21,448 nt of DNA from Acidobacteriaceae bacterium (lineage in GTDB: Bacteria > Acidobacteriota > Terriglobia > Terriglobales > Acidobacteriaceae), in the NCBI GenBank assembly GCA_031296355.1, contig JARLFX010000203.1:1-21448 (forward strand). The letters run 5' to 3'. Under the pieces are notes generated by a model. It ran no database searches and was not told the origin of the DNA. It saw only the letters and a program-made list of their open reading frames with translations. Below are positions 15,601 through 21,448 of the stretch, one piece after another. The position numbers and the translations under genes were made by a program. Every line of letters starts with the position of its first letter. Within the stretch, counting starts at the first letter, position 1.

Positions 15601-15681
15601 ATGAGTTTCGCCATCCATCATCACGGCCACCATCATCACCATGCGCACAGCGCAGTGGCGGCCACCGGTGTGACGGCTTAA
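15601..15681 (+). CDS. hisL: Histidine operon leader peptide (attenuator peptide)
   Basis: A 26-codon ORF, too short for most gene callers, reading MSFAIHHHGHHHHHAHSAVA then ATGVTA. Nine of eleven consecutive codons (6-16) are histidine, using both CAT and CAC. It lies between a TTGACA promoter and a strong intrinsic terminator, just ahead of hisI. This is the known design of his attenuation, where ribosome stalling at His codons when charged tRNA-His is scarce lets RNA polymerase read through. No Shine-Dalgarno sequence precedes the ATG, and the predicted transcription start nearly coincides with it. A metal-binding peptide is the alternative reading, but the position and the terminator argue for a leader. 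Confidence 0.9.
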   Translation: MSFAIHHHGHHHHHAHSAVAATGVTA

Positions 15682-15750
15682 GAGCTCAAGACCGGATACA
15701 CACAGAATCACAAAAGGCCCGCTGCAGCGCTTACGCCAGCGGGCCTTTTT
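15625..15750 (+). promoter_or_regulatory. Histidine operon attenuator (alternative RNA hairpins)
   Basis: Segment 1 (GCCAC 15626-15630 and TGCGC 15642-15646, among the His codons) can pair with segment 2 (GCGCA then GTGGC, 15650-15659). Segment 2, as CAGTGGCGGCC (15653-15663), can instead pair with GGCCCGCTG of segment 3 (15716-15724), with two single-base bulges. Segment 3 with segment 4 forms the terminator. These are the 1:2, 2:3 and 3:4 structures of classical attenuation. The pairings were found by hand and no energies were computed. Confidence 0.7.
15712..15750 (+). terminator. Attenuator terminator ahead of hisI
   Basis: A 13-bp stem (15712-15724 with 15737-15749) with a small inner GCG/CGC extension runs straight into five Ts (15746-15750). 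It lies 30 bases after the leader stop codon and 65 bases before the hisI ATG. This is a strong intrinsic terminator inside an operon leader. Confidence 0.92.
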
Positions 15751-15815
15751 ACGCGTACAGGAATTGGGCGCGCCGGCGGAAAGAAATCTGCAGCAGAAAA
15801 GAGAGAGAGAACACA

Positions 15816-16160
15816 ATGAGCGACGAGATCAAGATTGACTTTGCCAAGACCGAGGGAATGGTCCCCGGAATTGTGCAGGACGCGAAGACGGGCGAGATGC
15901 TGATGCTCGGATTCCTTAACGAAGAGAGCTGGAAGAAGACGCTGGAGACGGGATTCGTCACCTTCTGGAGCCGTTCGCGGAACAAGCTCTGGATGAAGGG
16001 CGAGACCAGCGGCAACCGGCTGAAGATCGTCAGCGCCGCCACCGACTGCGACAACGACACGCTGCTGTTTCGCGTGGAGGTTGAGGGCGACGGTCTGGTG
16101 TGCCACGAGGGCACGGTAAGCTGTTTCACCAAAAATATCGACGTGAAAGCAGGCAAATAA
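15816..16160 (+). CDS. hisI: Phosphoribosyl-AMP cyclohydrolase
   Basis: The enzyme opens the purine ring of phosphoribosyl-AMP, the third step of histidine synthesis. It is the monofunctional form (114 residues) with no HisE domain fused. Metal-site residues are visible in [11 protein letters not shown] (D77, C78, D79, D81) and [10 protein letters not shown] (C96, H97, C103). [37 protein letters not shown] is the family core. I start at ATG 15816, with GAGAGAGAG ahead. The open frame upstream crosses the terminator and leader and is not coding. Its TAA overlaps the hisG ATG (TAATG). It is the first structural gene after the attenuator. Confidence 0.97.
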   Translation: MSDEIKIDFAKTEGMVPGIVQDAKTGEMLMLGFLNEESWKKTLETGFVTFWSRSRNKLWMKGETSGNRLKIVSAATDCDNDTLLFRVEVEGDGLVCHEGTVSCFTKNIDVKAGK

Positions 16161-17035
16161 TGGCGAACAAACTGAAGCTCGGCATCCCCAAGGGCAGCCT
16201 GCAGGACGCAACCATTGCGCTGTTTGAGCGCGCGGGCTGGAAGATCTATCCCAGCGGCCGCAGCTACTTCCCATCCATCAACGATCCGGAGATCGAGTGC
16301 ATGCTGGTGCGCGCGCAGGAGATGGCGCGCTACGTGGAGCACGGCGCGCTGGATGCCGGCCTGACCGGCAATGACTGGGTGATGGAGAACCAGACGGACG
16401 TGGAGTATGTGACCAGCCTGACCTATTCCAAGGTGAGCCGGCAGAAGGTGAAGTGGGTGCTGTGCGTGCCCAACGATTCGCCGTTCCAGAAGCCGGAAGA
16501 CCTCGCCGGCAAGACGATTGCGACGGAGCTGGTGGAGTTCACCAAGCGCTATTTTGCGGAGAAGAATATTCCGGTGAAGGTGGAGTTCAGCTGGGGCGCG
16601 ACGGAAGTGAAGCCGCCGACGCTGGCCGACGCGATTGTGGAAGTCACGGAGACGGGCAGCTCATTGCGCGCGAACAATCTGCGCATCATTGAGACGCTGA
16701 TGGAGTCTGAGACGCAGCTGATCGCCAACAAGAGCTCGTTCAAGGATGAGTGGAAGCGCAACAAGATCCAGACGCTGGCGCTGATGCTGAACGCCGCCAT
16801 CGACGCGCAGAATCAGGTGGGCCTGATGTTGAACGTGCGCAAAACGGATCTAGATGCTGTGCTGGGTGTGCTGCCTGCGCTGAACTCGCCGACAGTCTCG
16901 CATCTGCACGATCCGAATTGGGTGGCGCTGAACACCATCCTGGAGCAGAGCGCGGTGCGCGATGTGATTCCGAAGCTGAAGTCGGCTGGAGCGACGGGCA
17001 TCGTGGAGTATCCGCTGAGCAAAGTCGTTCTGTAA
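16160..17035 (+). CDS. hisG: ATP phosphoribosyltransferase, long form
   Basis: This is the first and feedback-regulated step of histidine synthesis, ATP plus PRPP to phosphoribosyl-ATP. The 291 residues make it the long hexameric form with a C-terminal regulatory domain, which needs no His[27 protein letters not shown] starts the catalytic domain; [13 protein letters not shown] and the PRPP loop [18 protein letters not shown] follow. The last 80 or so residues ([18 protein letters not shown]...SPTVSHL...[10 protein letters not shown]) are the histidine-binding ACT-like domain. The ATG overlaps the hisI stop, pointing to coupled translation. The enzyme is thus probably controlled both by feedback and by attenuation. 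Confidence 0.97.
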   Translation: MANKLKLGIPKGSLQDATIALFERAGWKIYPSGRSYFPSINDPEIECMLVRAQEMARYVEHGALDAGLTGNDWVMENQTDVEYVTSLTYSKVSRQKVKWVLCVPNDSPFQKPEDLAGKTIATELVEFTKRYFAEKNIPVKVEFSWGATEVKPPTLADAIVEVTETGSSLRANNLRIIETLMESETQLIANKSSFKDEWKRNKIQTLALMLNAAIDAQNQVGLMLNVRKTDLDAVLGVLPALNSPTVSHLHDPNWVALNTILEQSAVRDVIPKLKSAGATGIVEYPLSKVVL

Positions 17036-17067
17036 CCAACGCTGTATCTGCAAGAGAAGGAAGCGCA

Positions 17068-18336
17068 ATGAAGATCGTTCGTACGACCGGAAGAGTAGCG
17101 GAGAAGCTGCTGCAATCGCTGGAACAGCGTGGCGCAGTCACCACGGCAAGCGTGGAGCCGGTCGTGCGCGCGATCCTGCGCGATGTGCAGAGCAAGGGAG
17201 ACCGTGCGCTGCTGAAGTATGCGCGCAAGTTGGATGGGCTGAAGAGCGGCAGTGCGTTGCTGGTGACGCGCACGGAGATGAAGGCGGCGTGGAACGCGAT
17301 CTCGCCGGAGCTGCAGACAGCGATGCTGATTGCAGCGAAGAATATTCGCGACTTCGCCGAAGCGCAGAAGCCGAAAGAGTGGACGCGCACGCCGATTGCG
17401 GGCGTGAAGGTGGGGCAGATCATTCGCCCGCTGGAGTCGGTCGGCTGCTATGTACCGGGCGGGCGCTATCCGCTGCCTTCGACGCTGCTGATGACGGCGA
17501 TTCCCGCGTCGGTCGCTGGCGTGGAGCGCATTGTGGTGTGTTCGCCGAAGCCTGCGCGGGAGACGATGGCCGCTGCGTATCTGGCGGGCGTGACCGAGTT
17601 CTATCGCGTGGGCGGCGCGCAGGCGATTGCCGCGATGGCGTATGGCACGGAGACGATTGCGCGGGTGAACAAGATTGTGGGCCCCGGCAATTTGTACGTG
17701 ACGGCGGCGAAGGTGATTGCGTCCAGCGAGTGCGGCATCGACATGCCGGCGGGCCCGACGGAGATTGTGGTAACGAGCGAGCACGGCGACGCCGCGGGCA
17801 TTGCGGCGGACCTGGTGGCGCAGGCCGAGCATGATCCCGAAACGCTGGCGGTACTGGTGACGAGCAAGGTTCGGCTGGCGGAGGCGGTGGCAGCAGAGGT
17901 GAAGCTGCAGGCGAAGAATAATCCGCTGGCGAAGATTTCCATCGCGGCGCGCGGCACGATCTTTGTAACGAAGAGTGTGGCCGAGGCCCGTGCGATCACA
18001 AACCGCCTGGCACCCGAGCATCTCACGGTGGATTCGGCTGACGATCTGAAGTGGGTGAAGAATGCGGGCTCGGTTTTTGTGGGCGATTATTCGCCGCAGT
18101 CGATGGGCGATTACGTCTCCGGCACGAACCACGTGTTGCCCACGGGGCGCGTTGGACGTGTGCGCGGCGGGCTGAGCGTGTTGGATTTTCTCAAGGTAAT
18201 TACTGTGCAGGAGTACACGCGCGCCGGGCTGGCGCGGCTGGGGCCGCACGCGATTGTGTTGGCTGAGGCAGAGGGTTTGGTGGGCCATGCGGCAAGCGTT
18301 GGCGTGCGCATGAAGAAGAAGGGAGCGCGAGCATGA
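17068..18336 (+). CDS. hisD: Histidinol dehydrogenase
   Basis: This is the final step of histidine synthesis, oxidising L-histidinol to L-histidine in two NAD-dependent steps with zinc. The 422-residue protein is of normal length. It has CYVPGGRYPLPSTLLMTAIPA (127-147), VGGAQAIAAMAYGT and VGPGNLYVTAAK. Zinc and catalytic residues are visible as Q252 and H255 (AQAEHDP), E317 and H318 (LAPEHL), D349 and H355 (MGDYVSGTNHVLPT), and H407 (VGHAASV). AGAAGGA stands ahead of ATG 17068, 32 bases after hisG. The TGA stop overlaps the hisC ATG. The frame stays open upstream to 16750 across hisG but is not used. Confidence 0.97.
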   Translation: MKIVRTTGRVAEKLLQSLEQRGAVTTASVEPVVRAILRDVQSKGDRALLKYARKLDGLKSGSALLVTRTEMKAAWNAISPELQTAMLIAAKNIRDFAEAQKPKEWTRTPIAGVKVGQIIRPLESVGCYVPGGRYPLPSTLLMTAIPASVAGVERIVVCSPKPARETMAAAYLAGVTEFYRVGGAQAIAAMAYGTETIARVNKIVGPGNLYVTAAKVIASSECGIDMPAGPTEIVVTSEHGDAAGIAADLVAQAEHDPETLAVLVTSKVRLAEAVAAEVKLQAKNNPLAKISIAARGTIFVTKSVAEARAITNRLAPEHLTVDSADDLKWVKNAGSVFVGDYSPQSMGDYVSGTNHVLPTGRVGRVRGGLSVLDFLKVITVQEYTRAGLARLGPHAIVLAEAEGLVGHAASVGVRMKKKGARA

Positions 18337-19424
18337 GCGTTGCGACAAAGACACAGACGGTAGTGCCGCGTGCGCTTGTAGCCGCGATGCCGGAGTATCA
18401 TCCGCCGCTGGCCGCGCGCGAGTTGCTGCGGCTGGACTTCAACGAGAACACGGTGTCGCCCTCGCCGCGGGTGCTGGAGCGGCTGCAGCAGATCACGGCT
18501 GCGGGACTCACGAAGTATCCCGAGCGCGAGCATGGCGAGATCGCAACGGCGGCGCACTTTGGCCTGAAGCCGGAGCAGGTGCTGCTGACCAACGGCGTGG
18601 ACGAGGCGATCCATCTGCTCTGCGCGGCGTATCTCGATCCGCAGGACGAAGCGATCATCGCGGTGCCGGGATTTTTCATGTACGACATCAGCATCAGCAT
18701 GATGACGAAGAACCTTGTGCGCGTGCCCAGCGATGCTTCGCTGCAGTTTCCGTTTGCCGGAGTGATGGCGGCGATCACGCCGCGGACGAAGGCGATCATT
18801 ATCTCGTCGCCGAACAATCCGACGGGCTCTGTGATTCCGCGCGAACAGATTCTGAAGATCTGTGCCGCTGCTCCGCATGCAATTGTGCTGATGGACGAGG
18901 CGTACTACCACTTCCACGGCGAGACGACGCTGGGCGATATCGACGCGGTGCCGAACCTGCTGGTGGGGCGCACATTTTCAAAGGCGTACGGGCTGGCGAA
19001 TCTGCGGCTGGGCATGGTGGCAGGGCAGGCGGAGCTGGTGCATGCGCTGCGCAAGGTTTGCTCGCCATACAACGTGAACGGCGTGGCGCTGGATTGTCTG
19101 CCGGTGGCGCTCGCGGACGAAGCGTATCTGCAGTGGTATACCAACCAGGTGCTGGAGGGCCGGCAGCGGATGGAACTGGCGCTGGAAAAGCTGGGCGTCT
19201 TCTACTGGAAGAGCCACGCGAACTTTATCCTGATGAAGATCGGTTCGAAGCACAAGGAACTCGTCGCGGCAATGCGCGAACACGGCGTGCTGCTGCGCGA
19301 CCGCTCGAGCGATCCCGGCTGCGAGGGAAATGTGCGCATCACCATCGGCATTGCAGAGCATGTAACGCGGGGGATTGAGGCGTTGAAGCAATCGCTCGCG
19401 GACATCAGTTGGAAGGCGGAGTAA
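18333..19424 (+). CDS. hisC: Histidinol-phosphate aminotransferase
   Basis: A PLP-dependent enzyme converting imidazole-acetol phosphate and glutamate to histidinol phosphate. The 363 residues have the fold type I aminotransferase pattern: LDFNENTVSPSP (34-45), KYPEREHGEI, TNGVDEAIHLL, SSPNNPTGSVIP (158-169), LMDEAYYHFHG (186-196) and the PLP lysine K217 in GRTFSKAYGLANLRLG, with R225 for phosphate contact. The ATG overlaps the hisD stop (ATGA). A REP-like double palindrome follows its stop codon, separating it from hisB. Confidence 0.96.
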   Translation: MSVATKTQTVVPRALVAAMPEYHPPLAARELLRLDFNENTVSPSPRVLERLQQITAAGLTKYPEREHGEIATAAHFGLKPEQVLLTNGVDEAIHLLCAAYLDPQDEAIIAVPGFFMYDISISMMTKNLVRVPSDASLQFPFAGVMAAITPRTKAIIISSPNNPTGSVIPREQILKICAAAPHAIVLMDEAYYHFHGETTLGDIDAVPNLLVGRTFSKAYGLANLRLGMVAGQAELVHALRKVCSPYNVNGVALDCLPVALADEAYLQWYTNQVLEGRQRMELALEKLGVFYWKSHANFILMKIGSKHKELVAAMREHGVLLRDRSSDPGCEGNVRITIGIAEHVTRGIEALKQSLADISWKAE

Positions 19425-19438
19425 TTGCTTTCGTTAAG

Positions 19439-19493
19439 GGCACGGCTTCAGCCGTGCCGTAGAGCGGTAAATTGAAGAGGGGCTTTAGCCCCT
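19439..19493. repeat. REP-like pair of palindromes between hisC and hisB
   Basis: The first palindrome is GGCACGGC-TTCA-GCCGTGCC (19439-19458), a perfect 8-bp stem with a tetraloop. The second is AGGGGC-TTTA-GCCCCT (19478-19493). They are 19 bases apart, a spacing typical of paired REP/BIME elements. There is no T run, so neither is an obvious terminator. The second hairpin ends just before GAGGG (19494-19498), about ten bases ahead of the hisB ATG, and could affect hisB translation or mRNA stability. Confidence 0.75.
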
Positions 19494-19508
19494 GAGGGCA
19501 ATAGGACG

Positions 19509-20105
19509 ATGGCACGAGCACGAGTTGGAACCATCAAGCGCAACACCACGGAGACGCAGATTGCGCTGCGCCTGAACGTCGATGGCGAGGGCAAGTACAC
19601 CGTCTCGACCGGCATACGTTTTTTTGATCACATGCTGGAGCTGTTCACGCGGCACGGCGCGTTTGACCTGACGCTGAAGTGCACCGGCGATCTGGACGTG
19701 GACCAGCACCACACCGTGGAAGACGTCGGCATTGCGCTGGGCGAAGCGTTTCTGAAGGCGCTAGGCGACAAGAAGGGCATCATGCGCGCCGGATATTTTG
19801 TGATGGCGATGGATGAGACGCTGGCCGTGGCCGCGGTGGATCTGAGCGGGCGTGTGGCGTACGTGGTGGACGACAAGGTGAAGGTGCGGCTGGTGGGCGA
19901 TTTTCAGAGCGAGCTGCTGGCGGATTTCTTTGACGGCTTTGCCCGCGGCGCGAAGGCGAACGTGCACGTGAAGACGATGTACGGGCGCAGTAATCATCAC
20001 AAGATTGAGGCGATCTTCAAAGCGTTCGCACGGGCGATGCGCGCGGCCTGCAGCAAAGACGAGCGCATGCGGGAGATGCTGCCGAGCACGAAGGGGCTGC
20101 TGTAA
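19509..20105 (+). CDS. hisB: Imidazoleglycerol-phosphate dehydratase
   Basis: A manganese enzyme dehydrating imidazoleglycerol phosphate to imidazole-acetol phosphate. The 198 residues match the monofunctional form; no histidinol-phosphatase domain is fused. Motifs are [17 protein letters not shown] (metal ligand H41), [16 protein letters not shown] (H67, H68, E71), [15 protein letters not shown] and [17 protein letters not shown] (H163, H164, E167). The ATG follows the REP-like element. GAGGG is ten bases ahead and AGGA is closer. G+C is high (41 of 60 in one line), in contrast with the next gene. Confidence 0.97.
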   Translation: MARARVGTIKRNTTETQIALRLNVDGEGKYTVSTGIRFFDHMLELFTRHGAFDLTLKCTGDLDVDQHHTVEDVGIALGEAFLKALGDKKGIMRAGYFVMAMDETLAVAAVDLSGRVAYVVDDKVKVRLVGDFQSELLADFFDGFARGAKANVHVKTMYGRSNHHKIEAIFKAFARAMRAACSKDERMREMLPSTKGLL

Positions 20106-20128
20106 GTGGAGTCGAAAGGTATAGCGTA

Positions 20129-20497
20129 ATGAACCGAACAGACATTGCTGTGATCTTTTTTATTCCAGCAGGAGTATGCGCGGCTTTTGCTACTTGGTTT
20201 TTTCTCTGCGCTGCGGCATGGAATAGCTCAGAGTCTTCCAGCGTGTCATTCTGGTTTATCTGTAGTCCATTGATTCTTTTATTCCCTGCATTTCTGGTGG
20301 GTACTAAGCGCCGGAAATGGGCAATTCTTCCGATGTGGCTTCTGCCGTTTGTGTCACTTGGTATTGCGATAGGTGTAAATGTGCACACCTTCGATCGAAA
20401 GGATTTTGGACTATTTGTGAAGGTGCTGTGTATTCCAGCTCTCACCCAAGTTGCGCGTTGGATTCGTGGAAACAATGAAAAGGTTCTACAGACGTAA
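20129..20497 (+). CDS. Small membrane protein of unknown function inside the his operon
   Basis: A 122-residue protein I do not recognise. It shows three hydrophobic stretches, about 6-31 (IAVIFFIPAGVCAAFATWFF), 39-58 (SVSFWFICSPLILLFPAFLV) and 66-85 (WAILPMWLLPFVSLGIAIGV). A basic loop KRRK sits between the second and third, with a soluble tail ending GNNEKVLQT. G+C is low for the operon: three lines gave 31, 24 and 27 of 60. The ribosome site is weak, with AAAGG about ten bases ahead of the ATG. It follows hisB by 23 bases. Its stop codon lies on the first bases of a decayed hisH copy. It could be a real membrane protein or an acquired passenger; no histidine function is implied. Confidence 0.6.
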   Translation: MNRTDIAVIFFIPAGVCAAFATWFFLCAAAWNSSESSSVSFWFICSPLILLFPAFLVGTKRRKWAILPMWLLPFVSLGIAIGVNVHTFDRKDFGLFVKVLCIPALTQVARWIRGNNEKVLQT

Positions 20498-20547
20498 TTG
20501 CGGCCATTAGCTACAACGCGGGCAGTCTGACTACCATGATGAAGGGA
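20494..20547 (+). pseudogene. Eroded 5-prime copy of hisH
   Basis: Read in frame from 20497, this stretch encodes IAAISYNAGSLTTMMKG, against IAVIDYKAGNLTSVVKG at the true hisH (20849-20899). That is 10 of 17 residues identical and, by hand count, 38 of 51 bases. The codon matching the hisH start is GTA (20494-20496), so it cannot initiate. Similarity stops after about 17 codons. It appears to be the left-over beginning of a duplicated or interrupted hisH. Confidence 0.7.
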
Positions 20548-20557
20548 AGTATTCGCA

Positions 20558-20836
20558 ATGATCTGGTCGAGAATACGACTTGGCTTATTTGGCATCGGAG
20601 TAGCAGGCAACCTCGTGTCGCTGGCGCTGGTCTTCGGCCTTTGGCATGTTGCGGCGAAGTGGAACGGGCTGTACGGGCACGTGAGCAATCTTGGCTGGTA
20701 TGTGGCCTGGGGTGCGCTGGCTTCGTTGGTGGGATTTATTTTTAGCTGGTTTGGGCGCAGATGGTTGCGGATTATTTCTCTCGTCGCCAGCCTGGTTCTT
20801 TTCTACTTCTGGTATCTGAACGGAAGCGCTGTATAG
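20558..20836 (+). CDS. Small membrane protein of unknown function ahead of hisH
   Basis: A 92-residue protein with three likely membrane helices: about 8-31 (LGLFGIGVAGNLVSLALVFGLW), 44-64 (LGWYVAWGALASLVGFIFSWF) and 69-87 (RIISLVASLVLFYFWYLNG). Basic residues (GRRWLR) lie between the last two. I do not recognise the family. AAGGGA lies about ten bases before ATG 20558, inside the eroded hisH copy. The stop codon is nine bases before the hisH ATG, so translation of the two may be linked. Its placement between a hisH remnant and hisH suggests it arrived together with the event that duplicated the hisH start. Confidence 0.65.
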   Translation: MIWSRIRLGLFGIGVAGNLVSLALVFGLWHVAAKWNGLYGHVSNLGWYVAWGALASLVGFIFSWFGRRWLRIISLVASLVLFYFWYLNGSAV

Positions 20837-20845
20837 GGCATGCAT

Positions 20846-21448
20846 ATGATCGCGGTGATTGATTACAAGGCGGGCAATCTGACCAGCGTGGTGAAGGGGC
20901 TGAAGTACGTGGGCGCCGAGACGCTGGTGACGCAAGACCCTGCGGTGGTGCGCGCGGCGCAGAAGATTGTGCTGCCGGGCGTCGGGCATTTTCAGGCTAC
21001 GGAGCTGCTGAAGACGCTTGGGCTGACGGAGGCTGTGCGCGAGGCGGCTGCAAAAGGCACGCCATTCCTGGGGATTTGCGTTGGCTTGCAGTGGCTGTAT
21101 GAGGGCTCGACCGAGGCGCCGGAGACGGATGGTCTGTGCGCGTTCAGCAGGCAGTGCGAACATTTTCCTGCGACGTGGCAGGGCGTGGAGCTGAAGTCGC
21201 CGCACGTGGGCTGGAATTCGCTGGAGAATATCCGGCCGGATTCGCGGCTGCTGCGCGGCATTGCGCCGGGGAGTTTTGTGTACTACACGCACTCGTGGCG
21301 CGCGCCTGTCTCTGCCGATACGGCGGCGACGACGAGCTACGGTGGCGACTTCACCGCGGCAGTGGAGCGCGGCAATGTGATGGGCGTGCAGTTCCATCCG
21401 GAGAAGTCGAGCGCGGTGGGGCTGCAGGTGCTGAAGAATTTTGTGGAG
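20846..21448 (+). CDS. hisH: Imidazole glycerol phosphate synthase, glutaminase subunit (3-prime end beyond window)
   Basis: HisH hydrolyses glutamine and channels ammonia to HisF, which makes imidazoleglycerol phosphate and AICAR. The visible 201 codons show a class I glutamine amidotransferase: MIAVIDYKAGNLTSVVKGLK, the oxyanion-strand PGVGHFQ (45-51), nucleophile C78 in FLGICVGLQWLYEGS, VGWNSL, YYTHSW, and H184 and E186 in GVQFHPEKSS. The catalytic triad is complete and only the last few residues are cut off. I start at ATG 20846, with AGGG seven bases ahead. An in-frame ATG at 20840 has no room for a ribosome site. hisA and hisF probably follow outside the window. Confidence 0.96.
   Translation, partial: MIAVIDYKAGNLTSVVKGLKYVGAETLVTQDPAVVRAAQKIVLPGVGHFQATELLKTLGLTEAVREAAAKGTPFLGICVGLQWLYEGSTEAPETDGLCAFSRQCEHFPATWQGVELKSPHVGWNSLENIRPDSRLLRGIAPGSFVYYTHSWRAPVSADTAATTSYGGDFTAAVERGNVMGVQFHPEKSSAVGLQVLKNFVE

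Noticed and set aside
15616..15648. Short tandem repeat of CAT/CAC as a microsatellite
   Set aside because: The triplets vary between CAT and CAC and are interrupted by GGC and GCG, as expected for selected codons rather than slippage.
15601..15681. Histidine-rich metal-binding peptide
   Set aside because: Its place between a promoter and a terminator ahead of hisI fits a leader peptide better. The peptide product itself probably has no role.
15564..15815. Upstream extension of hisI beginning within the TTGACA box
   Set aside because: It reads through the promoter, leader and attenuator terminator. The family N-terminus begins at ATG 15816, which has its own ribosome site.
16813..18354. A 513-residue open frame on the minus strand opposite hisG and hisD
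   Set aside because: It is a composition artefact opposite GC-rich genes: Arg/His-rich, no domain pattern, and hisD and hisG are certain on the other strand.

Overview
The window looks like chromosomal DNA of an Acidobacteriota species, probably class Terriglobia. The clues are a secreted VWFA protein of the acidobacterial TIGR03436 type, a sedolisin with a C-terminal arrangement I associate with that group, and paired GGCACGGC/GGGGCTTTAGCCCC palindromes inside an operon. Core genes are GC-rich (41 of 60 bases in one hisB line counted by hand). No rRNA, tRNA, CRISPR array or transposase gene was seen. No gene-free stretch exceeds 300 bases.

Layout. Positions 1-597 (-) hold the N-terminal 199 codons of trpD. 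Divergent from it, 774-3821 (+) is a TCA/nucleotide block: sucC, an unrelated low-GC gene with a GIY-YIG-like pattern, sucD and ndk, closed by a terminator. Next come two overlapping DoxX-like membrane genes (4051-4739), an aldo/keto reductase (4818-5843), a secreted Cu/Zn superoxide dismutase (5893-6435) and a short Hsp70-family ATPase (6526-7836). A perfect 14-bp hairpin separates the ATPase from a convergent outer-membrane-type protein (7901-8638, -). tatA and a PPK2-type kinase follow (8863-9937, +). A long inverted repeat then fills the gap to a convergent EamA transporter (10065-10964, -). The minus-strand block 11084-15504 encodes three exported proteins: a VWFA-domain protein, a sedolisin (S53) peptidase and a small ComEA-like helix-hairpin-helix protein.

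The right end (15564-21448, +) is a histidine biosynthesis operon: hisI-hisG-hisD-hisC-hisB-(two small membrane ORFs)-hisH, running off the edge. A leader peptide of 26 codons precedes it, with 9 His codons among 11 consecutive codons, followed by a strong intrinsic terminator. This is a textbook arrangement for transcription attenuation by charged tRNA-His. A REP-like double palindrome separates hisC from hisB. An eroded copy of the first 17 or so codons of hisH lies 352 bases before the real hisH.

The most notable points are the His attenuator, the foreign-looking gene fitted into sucCD by stop/start overlaps at both ends, the hisH 5-prime remnant, the long intergenic palindrome, and a recurring -10-like box exactly 6 bases before start codons that lack a Shine-Dalgarno sequence, which suggests leaderless mRNAs.
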